Positions 1 to 6,956 of a stretch of 9,506 bases of DNA are shown here, piece after piece. The first letter of the stretch is position 1; the number at the start of each line of letters is the position of its first letter. Source of the stretch: Candidatus Ozemobacteraceae bacterium (GTDB lineage Bacteria; Muiribacteriota; Ozemobacteria; Ozemobacterales; Ozemobacteraceae). The position numbers and the translations under genes are program-made. The DNA lies in contig DAOSOK010000073.1 in the NCBI GenBank assembly GCA_035373905.1, positions 1 through 9,506 on the forward strand, in the 5' to 3' direction. A model generated the notes under the pieces. That model did no database searches. It was given only the letters and a program-made list of their open reading frames with translations, and had not been told where the DNA came from.

Positions 1-45
1 GTCGAAGCACGAATGCACTCGCCCTTCGACAAGCTCAGGGCGAAC
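1..45. repeat. REP-like inverted pair, left member cut by window edge
   Basis: Two REP-like palindromes lie in opposite orientation. Bases 1-13 are the tail of a plus-oriented copy. Bases 18-45 are a complete inverted copy with a 7-base stem, TCGCCCT (19-25) and AGGGCGA (37-43), around the loop TCGACAAGCTC. Further copies occur at 6957-7016 and 8957-9089. This kind of short palindrome is widespread in bacterial intergenic regions and is often moved by REP-associated (RAYT) transposases. No such transposase gene is in the window. Confidence 0.8.
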
Positions 46-49
46 GGCT

Positions 50-115
50 GTGCCAAGTCGATCTGGAGGAATTATATTTTACTCGTGATAGCTGTTGCCT
101 AACATATGAGACGAG
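50..115 (+). promoter_or_regulatory. Upstream segment duplicated at 7021-7086
   Basis: This segment aligns without gaps to 7021-7086, sharing roughly 60 percent of bases. The best-conserved block is ACATATGAGAYGAG at 102-115. Both copies sit between a REP pair and a two-gene membrane unit, so they probably carry the promoter or an operator. A TATATT at 73-78 (TATAAT at 7039-7044 in the other copy) could be a -10 box, but no convincing -35 box is spaced with it, so the exact promoter is not assigned. Confidence 0.45.
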
Positions 116-134
116 TAGTAACAAGGAGAATCCA

Positions 135-1016
135 ATGACTGGCAATGAAAAGAAGCTCCCTATGGGCAAGGCGAGATTTCTCTTTCTCTCCCTCATGGCG
201 GTCGTCTGTCTTTCCTTCGGAGCCATCCTGCTCTATCAGATCGGCCTCGAGGCGTGCGGCAACCGGCATGTCCGGGAGGCGGAGACGAAGGCCATCAGTG
301 CGGTCGCGCATCGCTCCACCGAATTTGCGGAGTTCATCGACGCTCGCAAATCGGGCGTAAAAGCATTCTCACAGGAGATCATATCTCTCTATGGCAAATG
401 GCGCGTCGTGAAATCCTACCTGCCATTCGCAGACGGGGACGGTCATAAAAAGTACATTATCGAAAAATTCGACGAGCATATCTTTTCACAGAAAGATCTG
501 AGTTCGGCAATCCAGCGTTCTATCGAGGAAAGTCTGAAGGATCTCGACGGGATTGAAAACGAACTTGCCGTTGCGGTTCGGCAGGAACTGCTGGGGCGTT
601 CGTTATCGCCGGATGAAATGCCTCTTGCGGCGGATGAGTTCAGAAAGGCGACGAGACGCATCATCGAGGCTTCTCAGTGGGATGCAGCGAAGGCCGCCGG
701 ACAACTCGTCGTTTCGGAGATCGTTTCGACTATAGGGACGCAGATATTTATCCGGCTCGGCGTTTCTTCGGCGATTCTGGCGACCAGCGCGGCGAATTCC
801 TGGTGGTCTTTCGGCTCCTCGGTCCTGATCGGACTCGTCGTGGATTCCGTCTGGGAATGGTATGACGATCCTGCTGGAGATATCGAACGCGAAATGATCA
901 CTGCGCTCGACAATCTGTCGTCGAACGGCGCCAGGGCGATCAATGATGAACTGCTCAAGATCGTTGCCGAAAGACGCGAACGTTGGAATAAAACCGTATC
1001 GAGGATACTGCCATGA
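135..1016 (+). CDS. Membrane-anchored helical protein, unknown family (pair 1, first gene)
   Basis: This 293-residue protein has no family I can name. A hydrophobic segment at about residues 14-34 follows a lysine-rich start (KK at 6-7), as in a signal anchor. Residues 45-185 are charged and mostly helical, probably on the far side of the membrane. Residues about 187-218 and 223-239 are hydrophobic and could form a hairpin. They are followed by WEWYDDP (240-246) and a basic amphipathic tail containing ERRERW. The ATG at 135 is chosen because AAGGAG (123-128) sits six bases upstream. Its stop overlaps the next start as ATGA (1013-1016), so the two genes are translationally coupled and their products probably interact. 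The protein at 7234-8217 has the same order: N-terminal anchor, helical domain, C-terminal hydrophobic hairpin and a similar end. From memory, a W-x-W-x-x-DP motif after a glycine/valine-rich hydrophobic stretch recurs in uncharacterised bacterial proteins; this is a weak recollection. The existence of the gene is secure; its function is unknown. Confidence 0.85.
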   Translation: MTGNEKKLPMGKARFLFLSLMAVVCLSFGAILLYQIGLEACGNRHVREAETKAISAVAHRSTEFAEFIDARKSGVKAFSQEIISLYGKWRVVKSYLPFADGDGHKKYIIEKFDEHIFSQKDLSSAIQRSIEESLKDLDGIENELAVAVRQELLGRSLSPDEMPLAADEFRKATRRIIEASQWDAAKAAGQLVVSEIVSTIGTQIFIRLGVSSAILATSAANSWWSFGSSVLIGLVVDSVWEWYDDPAGDIEREMITALDNLSSNGARAINDELLKIVAERRERWNKTVSRILP

Positions 1017-1822
1017 AAACACTCCGCATCATTCTTCTCATCGCCCTCTTCGCCTCGAGTCTCACCGACCCGGTGACCGCGGGCCCCGTCACGAAACTCG
1101 TCCGTGAAACCGCAGAGTCCATCCTTTCGAAATTCGGAAGAGGAGTTGCGGGGGAAACGGTTGAAGAAGTGGCGGAGACGACGGCAAAAATGATCACGAG
1201 GTATGGTGACGATGCACTGCCGCTGCTCCGCAAATCCGGGCATGCCGGCTTCACCGCTTTGAAAGAGGCGGGCGAGCAGGCCCCGGATGTGATACGGTTC
1301 TGCGCAAAACAAGGCGACGAGGCGATCTGGCTGATTTCTCAACCGAAAAAGCTTACCATTTTTCTCAAGCATGGCGACTCGGCTGGGCATGCCTTGTTGA
1401 AGCATCCGGGGATCGCCGACAACCTGATCGGAGCATACGGCGATGACGCCGTCGGTGCCTTGAACAAGGTTTCCAGGCAGAGCGCGCAACGGCTCAATAT
1501 GCTTGCGAATGAAGGCTTGCTGAGCGCAACAGGCCGCAGTTCGGAACTTCTTCCGATCATTCGCACCTATGGCGACGAAGCTATGGATTTTATCTGGAGG
1601 AACAAGGGGGCTCTCGCCGTCACAGCGGTTCTCGTGACATTTCTGGCAGATCCTGAGGCCTATATCAGGGGAGGAAAGGAACTGTCCGTCGATCTTCTCA
1701 CAAAAACGACGATCTGGCCGATGATTTTTCTCGGGATTCTCATGATCACGTTTCTGCCATTCATCGTGAGAAGGTTCGCCCTGGCTCGCTCAGAACTCAA
1801 ATCCAAGGCCAGTCCCGAATGA
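1013..1822 (+). CDS. Secreted/membrane protein with GDEA/YGDDA repeats (pair 1, second gene)
   Basis: This 269-residue protein begins with a typical signal peptide: basic start, hydrophobic core and likely cleavage after VTA at residue 23. Residues 28-60 are helical and rich in ETxE patterns. Residues 64-190 carry a degenerate repeat marked by YGDDA (64-68), GDEA (101-104), GDSA (121-124), YGDDA (142-146) and YGDEA (186-190), each followed by a short helix ending in a KHG-like turn. Two hydrophobic segments follow, about 199-213 (before LADPE) and 234-252. A basic tail (RRF, KSK) suggests the end stays in the cytoplasm. Translation starts within the stop of the previous gene (ATGA overlap), so the two are co-expressed. 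The second gene of the other pair (8236-8925) shares the signal peptide, helical ETVE-type region, hydrophobic stretch and C-terminal membrane segment, but lacks the GDEA repeats. I recognise the repeat style from uncharacterised bacterial proteins only. No catalytic motif is visible. Confidence 0.85.
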   Translation: MKTLRIILLIALFASSLTDPVTAGPVTKLVRETAESILSKFGRGVAGETVEEVAETTAKMITRYGDDALPLLRKSGHAGFTALKEAGEQAPDVIRFCAKQGDEAIWLISQPKKLTIFLKHGDSAGHALLKHPGIADNLIGAYGDDAVGALNKVSRQSAQRLNMLANEGLLSATGRSSELLPIIRTYGDEAMDFIWRNKGALAVTAVLVTFLADPEAYIRGGKELSVDLLTKTTIWPMIFLGILMITFLPFIVRRFALARSELKSKASPE

Positions 1823-1862
1823 AACCGGATCTCTGATCGGAAGGAATATGGATACAGCCTGG

Positions 1863-1889
1863 AAATATATATCATATCTGTATATATTT
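1863..1889. terminator. AT-rich perfect inverted repeat between convergent genes
   Basis: AAATATATA (1863-1871) and TATATATTT (1881-1889) are perfect reverse complements around a nine-base spacer. The element lies in the 83-base gap between two genes that end facing each other (stops at 1822 and 1906). It is strikingly AT-rich for this GC-rich DNA. Position and symmetry fit a bidirectional transcription stop, although an all A-T stem is weaker than a usual Rho-independent terminator. A protein-binding palindrome is the alternative. Confidence 0.4.
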
Positions 1890-1905
1890 ATTTGACAACC
1901 CATGT

Positions 1906-4824
1906 TTACAGCCGCTTCGCCCAATCTGAAAGGCAGAGAGGCTTCAAGACCTCTTTATAGACATCACTGTCGTTGATGTCTTTTTCGTACTGGTCGTGGC
2001 GGGAGATCGGGTGGAGGCGGTAGACGTTCATCGTCTTTCCGGGGTGGTCGGCCTGGAACAGGATGCGGCCGGGGTTCGCCGAGAGGGCCAGGACGCCGGA
2101 GGATTTTGCGAGGGTGTTTTCCTGGCGGTAGGCGGGGTCGGTCGCGTAATATATCAGAGAAGATATCGCCCACTCGAAGAACGTTTTGTCGGTCCGGGAC
2201 GCCTCGAGCGTTCGCCGGACCTGGGCCGTCGCCTGGACCGCATAGGCGGCCGGGTCGTCCAGGCTTGCCAGTAGCCGGGGGCCGAAGCCGTCGTCCTCGT
2301 AGGTCTGGCCGCGCAGCCATTGGAGCAGGCTTTCCGCCTGGGCCGACAGCAGATCGGCCTCCTGGCGCGACGCGGGCGGCGCGGCCCGAAACCGGAGATG
2401 GAACAGCGAATGTTCGGCCGCCAGGAGATCCTCGACCACGCGGTCTCCGGTCGTCTGCACGTATCGGAGGAGGGCGTCGAAATGGCGTGAGAGCGCCGCC
2501 GGATCGCTTCCCAGGCCGGGTATGAGGCGCTGGAGTTCCGGCCGGGGCTCGGGAGAGCCGGTCAGCAGATCGAGGCAAAGGTCCCGGTCGGTTCCCAGAA
2601 GCTCCAGCACCGCGTCACGCGAAACGTCTCCCGCCTGCACCAGGGGCTTCAACCGCGACCAGGCCTCGGCGCGCCACGGGCCGGAAATGCGCCATACCGA
2701 GGGAATTCCCAGGAGCGCCGTCGGGTCGAGGCGCTCCGCGTTCCAGAGCAGGCCTGCGCGGAATGCGAGCCGATGCGCGTCGGCGGGCCCGCCACGCGGC
2801 CGGAACGTCGCGTGAAGAAGGTGCAGAAGCTCGGCGTCCCACACGGAGCCGATCGCCTTGAAGAACCGGATGCCCGACCGCTCGTCCATCGCCAGCGCTT
2901 TCTCCCAGCCATGGAAATACCCCGGCATGGCCCGCCACGGCGCCTCCGGAAGAAGTTCGGGCGAAACGCCGGCCCAGAGGGCCAGGGCCCGGGCGGCGGG
3001 CGACGCGGCCGCATCGCGAACCGCCGCCTCCTCGGAATACCCGGCCGCCAGCCGGAAGACGGCCTGGAAACTTCGCACGGCGTCATCGCCTTTGCGCGCC
3101 TCGAGCAGTTCCCGATCCGGCTCATCGCCGGCGAGATACAGGGCCAGGAAACACCTCCACCGCCACCAGGTTTCGTCAGGTTTCGCGCGTTCCATGGCCT
3201 GAACGAAGAATTCACGCCCCTTCGACGCCCCGTTCTGCACGTCCAGAACGCCACGCACCCACCCCGCGACGGCGCCGGGAAGCGAAGCCGCCACGGTCTT
3301 GGCAAGCGCCGCCTGCCGGCTCAGTAGCGCGTGCTCCAGGGCGAGGTGCAGAATCCCGACATCGACCCTGGGAAGCAGGGCCATCTTCTCGAGCGCCTCC
3401 CGAAAATCCCGATGCCCGAACAACTCCCGCACCTCGCCGGTCATCGCCTCCAGCCGAGGCCCCGACGCGAGAAGAAAACCCTCCAGCTCGAGCAACGCCG
3501 CTTCGATCTCCCGCCTCGAAGAAGCCGAAAGAGCGAGAACGCCGGCGGCCGCAAGCCGCCCGAGCCCGTGAAAAAGGGCCGGCAGGCCGTTGTTGACCAG
3601 CCTCTGCATCAGGTAGACCAGGAGCTCCGTGCCCGGAAGATCCACACGATGTCCGGGCACGTCGTTTCCCGCGAGATCCCCCAGAAGGACCGGATCGGTC
3701 ACGGCGTCCAGATCCTTCAGCTTCAGCACGGCGGGCACGGCTTTTTCCGCATCCGCATATCTGCTTCGATGGCGTTCGAGCCACTCATGCCAGGAAGGAT
3801 TCGACGGGACGTTCCCGGCAAGAACCTCCAGGAACGCCTGGCGGTGCAGGTGAAACTCCGCCAGACTGCCCAAAAGAAGCTCCAGCAACTGCGCAAACCC
3901 TTTCCTGAGCGGCCCCGCCCCTTCGACGGCCAGCAGGTCTTCCACCGTCATCCAGGCGCGGGCCTCGAGCGAGACCGCATCTGCGGCATCGGCCCAACGC
4001 CTGCCGTGAGCCTTCAAAAACGACAACTCCTCGACCTGCCTCTTGAGGGGAAGATCGCGCAGGCCGCCGAGATACGTTTCGACATCCGTGCCCAGAAGAA
4101 AGCACGCGCGATCCGCCCTGAGGTCGCCGGTTCCCGCCCGAATCTCCTCGGGCGGAACCAGGGGGCAGTTCAGGCGCGCCTGCCATTCGACGATGCGGAC
4201 CGCATCTTTCCCCCCGGCGATCGGCTCGCGGGTCTGGCCCAGCACCCATTTCAGCGGCCTCACGTCCGCCCCGGCGCGGTCGAGCACCTGGATGACGCCT
4301 CTGCGGGGCGCGCCGCCCGCGATGGCCTCGGCGCCCCGGGTCCAGTTGAGCCTCTCGGGGTGCGTCGCGGCCGTTTTCACGAGGCTCTCGAGCGTTGCCG
4401 AGGCAGGGGCGCGGGAACTGTCGCCGCTGACCGTCTCGGGCGCCACATTTGGGTAAATCGCCCGCAGTCTGGCTCGCTCGGCCGCAACGGCCGCCTTCAG
4501 CCCCGAAGGCGCGCACCCGGCCAGGGCATCGAACCAGGCGATCTTCCGGGCCGGGTTCTGTTCCGTCATGGCCAGCGCCAGCGCCTCTTTCGCGCACCCC
4601 TGGTCGAGCAGCCGGCGAAACAGCTCCGGCCCGCGGGTATAGGGAATCCGCCGGATCGCGGCCCGGAGCACGGCATCGGTGACGGCCGCCACCACGGCGA
4701 GATGACTCCCGCGGTGCGCCAGCTCTTCGCGACCGGCCCGAAGATTCAACAGAAGTTTTCCGATCGACACGGTCTGCTTCCGCAACGGCTTGAACCAGAC
4801 CAGATTCCCCCGATTCTCTTTCAT
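1906..4824 (-). CDS. Large (972-residue) helical protein, unknown family
   Basis: The ATG at 4824 is chosen because on the minus strand AAAAGGAGAGG lies just upstream with good spacing. The frame stays open to 5082, but that extension has no ribosome site and would run across the divergent promoter region. The product has no signal peptide or clear membrane segment, so it is probably cytoplasmic. Almost the whole length reads as short amphipathic helices rich in Ala, Leu, Arg and Glu, with frequent tryptophans in the middle third (around residue 550). This is the look of a helical solenoid (TPR- or HEAT-like), but no canonical repeat can be aligned by eye. The last 65 or so residues differ: they are more polar, with possible strands (GRILFQ, NVYRLHP) and an acidic DINDSD stretch, and may be a separate small domain. 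No Walker A, protease or nuclease motif was found. It is a single-gene unit, transcribed away from the operon at 5073 and towards the gene pair at 135-1822. A scaffold or adaptor role is possible but unsupported beyond its fold-like composition. Confidence 0.85.
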   Translation of the reverse strand: MKENRGNLVWFKPLRKQTVSIGKLLLNLRAGREELAHRGSHLAVVAAVTDAVLRAAIRRIPYTRGPELFRRLLDQGCAKEALALAMTEQNPARKIAWFDALAGCAPSGLKAAVAAERARLRAIYPNVAPETVSGDSSRAPASATLESLVKTAATHPERLNWTRGAEAIAGGAPRRGVIQVLDRAGADVRPLKWVLGQTREPIAGGKDAVRIVEWQARLNCPLVPPEEIRAGTGDLRADRACFLLGTDVETYLGGLRDLPLKRQVEELSFLKAHGRRWADAADAVSLEARAWMTVEDLLAVEGAGPLRKGFAQLLELLLGSLAEFHLHRQAFLEVLAGNVPSNPSWHEWLERHRSRYADAEKAVPAVLKLKDLDAVTDPVLLGDLAGNDVPGHRVDLPGTELLVYLMQRLVNNGLPALFHGLGRLAAAGVLALSASSRREIEAALLELEGFLLASGPRLEAMTGEVRELFGHRDFREALEKMALLPRVDVGILHLALEHALLSRQAALAKTVAASLPGAVAGWVRGVLDVQNGASKGREFFVQAMERAKPDETWWRWRCFLALYLAGDEPDRELLEARKGDDAVRSFQAVFRLAAGYSEEAAVRDAAASPAARALALWAGVSPELLPEAPWRAMPGYFHGWEKALAMDERSGIRFFKAIGSVWDAELLHLLHATFRPRGGPADAHRLAFRAGLLWNAERLDPTALLGIPSVWRISGPWRAEAWSRLKPLVQAGDVSRDAVLELLGTDRDLCLDLLTGSPEPRPELQRLIPGLGSDPAALSRHFDALLRYVQTTGDRVVEDLLAAEHSLFHLRFRAAPPASRQEADLLSAQAESLLQWLRGQTYEDDGFGPRLLASLDDPAAYAVQATAQVRRTLEASRTDKTFFEWAISSLIYYATDPAYRQENTLAKSSGVLALSANPGRILFQADHPGKTMNVYRLHPISRHDQYEKDINDSDVYKEVLKPLCLSDWAKRL

Positions 4825-5072
4825 CGTTCCTCTCCTTTTCGAGCCGGATTTTACACGCCGACGACGTTCAGTATCAGCCAAATCGGAACGAAAGGCAAAG
4901 CCGGCGTCGATATCGGCGACGTTTTTTGAACCGGCTCGACCGGACCGCCTTTGACATGATCGGAACGGCATCGCCAGGCCGCCCCGAGGAACGCAGGTCT
5001 TCCCGGCCGAGCCAAACGACCTCGCGGCGGCGGGCGTTCCATCGAAAGATTCGATATTCAAGGAGATAGAAT
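4825..5072. promoter_or_regulatory. Divergent intergenic region between the large gene and the FliF-like operon
   Basis: These 248 bases separate two start codons facing away from each other and must hold both promoters. Visible elements are ribosome sites at both ends (minus strand next to 4824; AAGGAG at 5060-5065 for the plus gene) and a hairpin plus T run at 4905-4927. A nine-base inverted repeat, TCGAGCCGG (4839-4847) and CCGGCTCGA (4931-4939), flanks that hairpin. A TAAAAT on the minus strand close to 4850 could be the -10 box of the large gene. TTGACA at 4951-4956 matches a -35 box but has no partner -10 box. Exact promoters are not resolved. Confidence 0.5.
4905..4927 (+). terminator. 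Hairpin with T run upstream of the FliF-like operon
   Basis: CGTCG (4905-4909) and CGACG (4917-4921) form a five-base stem with a seven-base loop, followed directly by six T (4922-4927). This is the layout of an intrinsic terminator read on the plus strand. No plus-strand gene ends just upstream, so it would act either on antisense transcription through the large gene or as a leader attenuator if transcription of the operon starts before 4900. The stem is short, so it may be chance. Confidence 0.3.
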
Positions 5073-5699
5073 ATGTCAGCATCTATTCAAACATCACCAA
5101 ACGCAACTCCCCGTGTATCCCGCATACGAAGCGCCCTGTTCGCGGCGGTCGGAATTTTCCTGATTCTTCTCGTTTCGGACGTCATGTCCGCAACCTCGCC
5201 GAATGCGTTCATCACGCTGTCCGACGTCGAATTGAGACCTGAACAGACGGCCCAGATCAGGAGCATTCTTTCGGGGAACCAAATAAAATATAGACACAAT
5301 GATAATATGACCGAAATTCTCGTCCGGCGCCGGGACAAGCCGTATGTCCTGCTCCGTCTCGCCCAGGAACGAGTCGCTCTCGATGCGCGGTCGGGCTGGG
5401 GGAAGTTGATTTCCGACGAGACCGATCCGGATCACTCTTCCGACGCCTTCGTCCAGAGCGAAGCGGAGCAGGCGCTCCGACGGCTGGACGCCATCGACGA
5501 TGCGAAAGTATCCATCAATCGATACAGAAAAAATCCGAAAAACTTCTCCCTTAGTATCGTATTAAGAATACTTCCAGAGACCGACGTGACCGACGACCAG
5601 GTCAAAGCAATCAGGGAGTGGATCTGCCGCGAATTCGACGATCTGCCGCCGGAAAAGGTGGTCATCACGGATACGAGAGCCAGAAACCTGGGCGCCTGA
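5073..5699 (+). CDS. FliF/SctJ (YscJ)-like ring-building protein, stand-alone
   Basis: This 208-residue protein has a basic N-terminus (RVSRIRS) and one hydrophobic segment at about 21-36. That segment is either a membrane anchor or a signal peptide cleaved near VMSA (residue 40). Residues about 45-102 fit the first ring-building motif of FliF and SctJ: a short strand, a helix equivalent to the 'use both/aggregate over both strands' segment (RPEQTAQIRSILSGNQIKY), a TEILVRR strand, then a helix ending in LRLAQERV. Residues about 125-205 fit the second motif: an acidic linker and helix (SEAEQALRRLDAIDDAKVSINR), a strand (SLSIVLRILP), TDDQVKAIREWICREFDDLPPE and KVVITDTRAR. In FliF the same order reads, in general form, E-x-x-L-x-x-x-I-x-x-LDGV-x-x-A-x-V, then V-x-L-x-L-x-PG, then L-x-x-E-Q-V-x-A-I, then GL-x-PENV-x-V-x-D. 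Flagellar FliF is about 550 residues with two membrane helices. Injectisome SctJ is about 250 residues with a lipobox cysteine and a C-terminal helix. This protein has neither a lipobox nor a C-terminal helix. AAGGAG at 5060-5065 supports the start. It leads a three-gene operon with 39 bases to the next gene. SpoIIIAG-type proteins share this fold and are an alternative relative. Confidence 0.7.
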   Translation: MSASIQTSPNATPRVSRIRSALFAAVGIFLILLVSDVMSATSPNAFITLSDVELRPEQTAQIRSILSGNQIKYRHNDNMTEILVRRRDKPYVLLRLAQERVALDARSGWGKLISDETDPDHSSDAFVQSEAEQALRRLDAIDDAKVSINRYRKNPKNFSLSIVLRILPETDVTDDQVKAIREWICREFDDLPPEKVVITDTRARNLGA

Positions 5700-5703
5700 A
5701 TTG

Positions 5704-5717
5704 CCGGCGATCGCCGG
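5704..5717. repeat. 14-base perfect palindrome before the second operon gene
   Basis: CCGGCGATCGCCGG is identical to its own reverse complement. It lies in the 39-base spacer of the operon, just upstream of the AAAAGGAG ribosome site at 5723-5730. In RNA it would form a five-base stem with a GATC loop and could set expression of the downstream genes. It could instead be a dimer binding site. Confidence 0.5.
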
Positions 5718-5738
5718 AGTCGAAAAGGAGCGAGACGA

Positions 5739-6260
5739 ATGAAAACCAGCATGTTCGGTAAGCGGCGCGTGAAGATGGATGCGACGGTTCTGCACCCCCG
5801 CATCGAGGCGAACGATTTCGAGTGTTGCGAGTGCACGCCCCTGCCGCTGTGGGAGCGGGCGCTCTCGGCGCTCGCGGTGTTCCGCCCGTTCGCGTGCGTC
5901 GGGGTCGGCCCCGTGACGCGGCGGTCGATTCCCATGGTCGCGATCCGCCTGCGCGCCGACCTGGCGAACTGTCTTCTCGACCAGGACGAGTGGGGCTGGC
6001 TCCAGCCGATTCTTCTCGACTGGGAATCGCGGCTCGTCGCCGACGGAATCGGCCTGTATGTCGAGATCGCCCGCACGCTCTCGGTCACGGGAACGACGCT
6101 GACGACGCATCGCGCGATGGAGATCCGGCTGGTCGGGAAGAAGCGGGACGCGCAGTCTTCGCAGGCCTCGTGGGACTGGTTTCTGAAGGTCTGCCGGTGG
6201 ATTCACGCCCTGGATGCCGACTGCCAGCCCCTGCTCGGCGGCACCGCGGCCGTCCAGTGA
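5739..6260 (+). CDS. Hypothetical soluble protein, second gene of the FliF-like operon
   Basis: This 173-residue protein belongs to no family I recognise. It has no signal peptide or membrane segment. A basic N-terminal tail (GKRRVK) leads to a cysteine cluster, ECCEC (residues 28-32). After that come alternating short strands and helices: a VGVGP turn (54-58), a PMVAIRLRADL strand-helix (65-75), a tryptophan-rich segment DEWGWLQPILLDWESRL (83-99), a GLYVEIARTL strand, and WDWFLKVCRWIHAL (145-158). This looks like a small alpha/beta domain. The clustered cysteines could bind a metal, but no full metal-binding set is evident. AAAAGGAG (5723-5730) supports the start. The gene follows the FliF-like gene by 39 bases and precedes the next by 17, so all three are very likely co-transcribed. 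A cytoplasmic partner of the FliF-like protein is a reasonable guess from position only. Confidence 0.75.
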   Translation: MKTSMFGKRRVKMDATVLHPRIEANDFECCECTPLPLWERALSALAVFRPFACVGVGPVTRRSIPMVAIRLRADLANCLLDQDEWGWLQPILLDWESRLVADGIGLYVEIARTLSVTGTTLTTHRAMEIRLVGKKRDAQSSQASWDWFLKVCRWIHALDADCQPLLGGTAAVQ

Positions 6261-6277
6261 AGGAAAAGGAGTTTCCG

Positions 6278-6868
6278 ATGAACGATCGTACGAGTTCGAT
6301 CCGCGCGCCGCGCCGCATCGCCGGCCGCACCGCGGAGCCGTGGGAGAAGGAGTGGCATGGCCGGCTGGTCGACAAGGCCCTCGACGAGCGGTGGCTCGAG
6401 GCGCTCAACCACCTGTCCGGCATGCGCCTGATCAGTATCTGCGCCGGCCACTCCGTGAGGAACGGCCGCCGCGGAAGTCCGGCCCACGTCAACATGCTGA
6501 TGACCGAATGTCCCGGGGCCGGGCCGGAGGCGGACGACGCCTGGCATCCCCTGCTTCTCACGCTTGCCGACGGATTTTCCGGTCTGCCGGGCATGGAGGC
6601 CACCCGCATCGAGCTTTCCGAGCGGCTGACCGTCAGCGACGGATGCGGCCGCGACGGGCCCCGGGTGCGGATCGCGCTTTCCCTGCACTGCCCCGCCCCG
6701 CGGCGGAGCGAGGAGCTGACGCCGGACGTCCGGGCCTGGTTCGAAGCCGCCTGCGCCGCGCTCGCCCGGCTCGATCACGACATCGCCCGCAGGCATTCCC
6801 GCCGCATCGCCGGCCCGGGCCGCGCCGAACCCGACAACGGCAATAGAATACCTGATAATACACACTGA
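6278..6868 (+). CDS. Hypothetical protein with CAGH motif, third gene of the FliF-like operon
   Basis: This 196-residue protein is not assigned to a family. The start at 6278 follows GGAAAAGGAG (6261-6270) at a good distance. The frame is open upstream to 5822, but that part overlaps the preceding gene in another frame and is rejected. No signal or membrane segment is seen. Residues 36-57 read as a helix, a GMRLISI strand and CAGH (55-58), followed by a basic glycine-containing loop (RNGRRG) and a strand HVNMLM (70-75). A small Cys-x-Gly-His motif after a strand also occurs in other short uncharacterised bacterial and phage proteins, so this may be a binding or active site; that is inference. 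The C-terminal part has RVRIALSLHCP as a strand, then the helix VRAWFEAACAALARLDHDIARRH and a disordered tail. It is the last gene of the operon, with a hairpin (6918-6937) about 50 bases downstream. The gene is markedly GC-rich. Confidence 0.75.
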   Translation: MNDRTSSIRAPRRIAGRTAEPWEKEWHGRLVDKALDERWLEALNHLSGMRLISICAGHSVRNGRRGSPAHVNMLMTECPGAGPEADDAWHPLLLTLADGFSGLPGMEATRIELSERLTVSDGCGRDGPRVRIALSLHCPAPRRSEELTPDVRAWFEAACAALARLDHDIARRHSRRIAGPGRAEPDNGNRIPDNTH

Positions 6869-6917
6869 CCCGGCGCGTTCGGCGATTTCGGCGTTTCACT
6901 ACGACTCGCCACAAAGC

Positions 6918-6944
6918 AACGTGACACTCATCACGTTTATTTGC
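6918..6944 (+). terminator. Probable terminator of the three-gene operon
   Basis: AACGTGA (6918-6924) and TCACGTT (6931-6937) form a perfect seven-base stem with a six-base loop. The T-rich TATTTG follows immediately. It lies about 50 bases after the stop at 6868 and before the REP pair, which is the expected place for an operon terminator. The T run is weak. Confidence 0.45.
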
Positions 6945-6956
6945 GTACATGATGCC

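Noticed and set aside
2106..4929. Plus-strand frames of 90 to 530 residues opposite the large gene
   Set aside because: They are antisense shadows in GC-rich DNA. The minus frame has a clear start, ribosome site and protein-like composition.
4951..4956. TTGACA as the -35 box for the FliF-like operon
   Set aside because: No plausible -10 box is found 16-18 bases downstream, so it is not called as a promoter.
4825..5082. N-terminal extension of the large minus-strand gene to 5082
   Set aside because: It would overlap the start of the FliF-like gene and cross the divergent promoter region. Position 4824 has a strong ribosome site and 5082 has none.
5073..5200. Lipoprotein signal for the FliF-like protein, as in SctJ
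   Set aside because: There is no cysteine near the end of the hydrophobic segment, so no lipobox is present.
5704..5717. GCGATCGC as a cyanobacterial HIP1 element
   Set aside because: I noticed only this copy; HIP1 is abundant in genomes that use it. The palindrome is explained as a local hairpin or operator.
5822..6277. Long upstream extension of the CAGH-motif gene
   Set aside because: It overlaps the preceding gene in another frame, with arginine/proline-rich composition typical of a shadow frame in GC-rich DNA.
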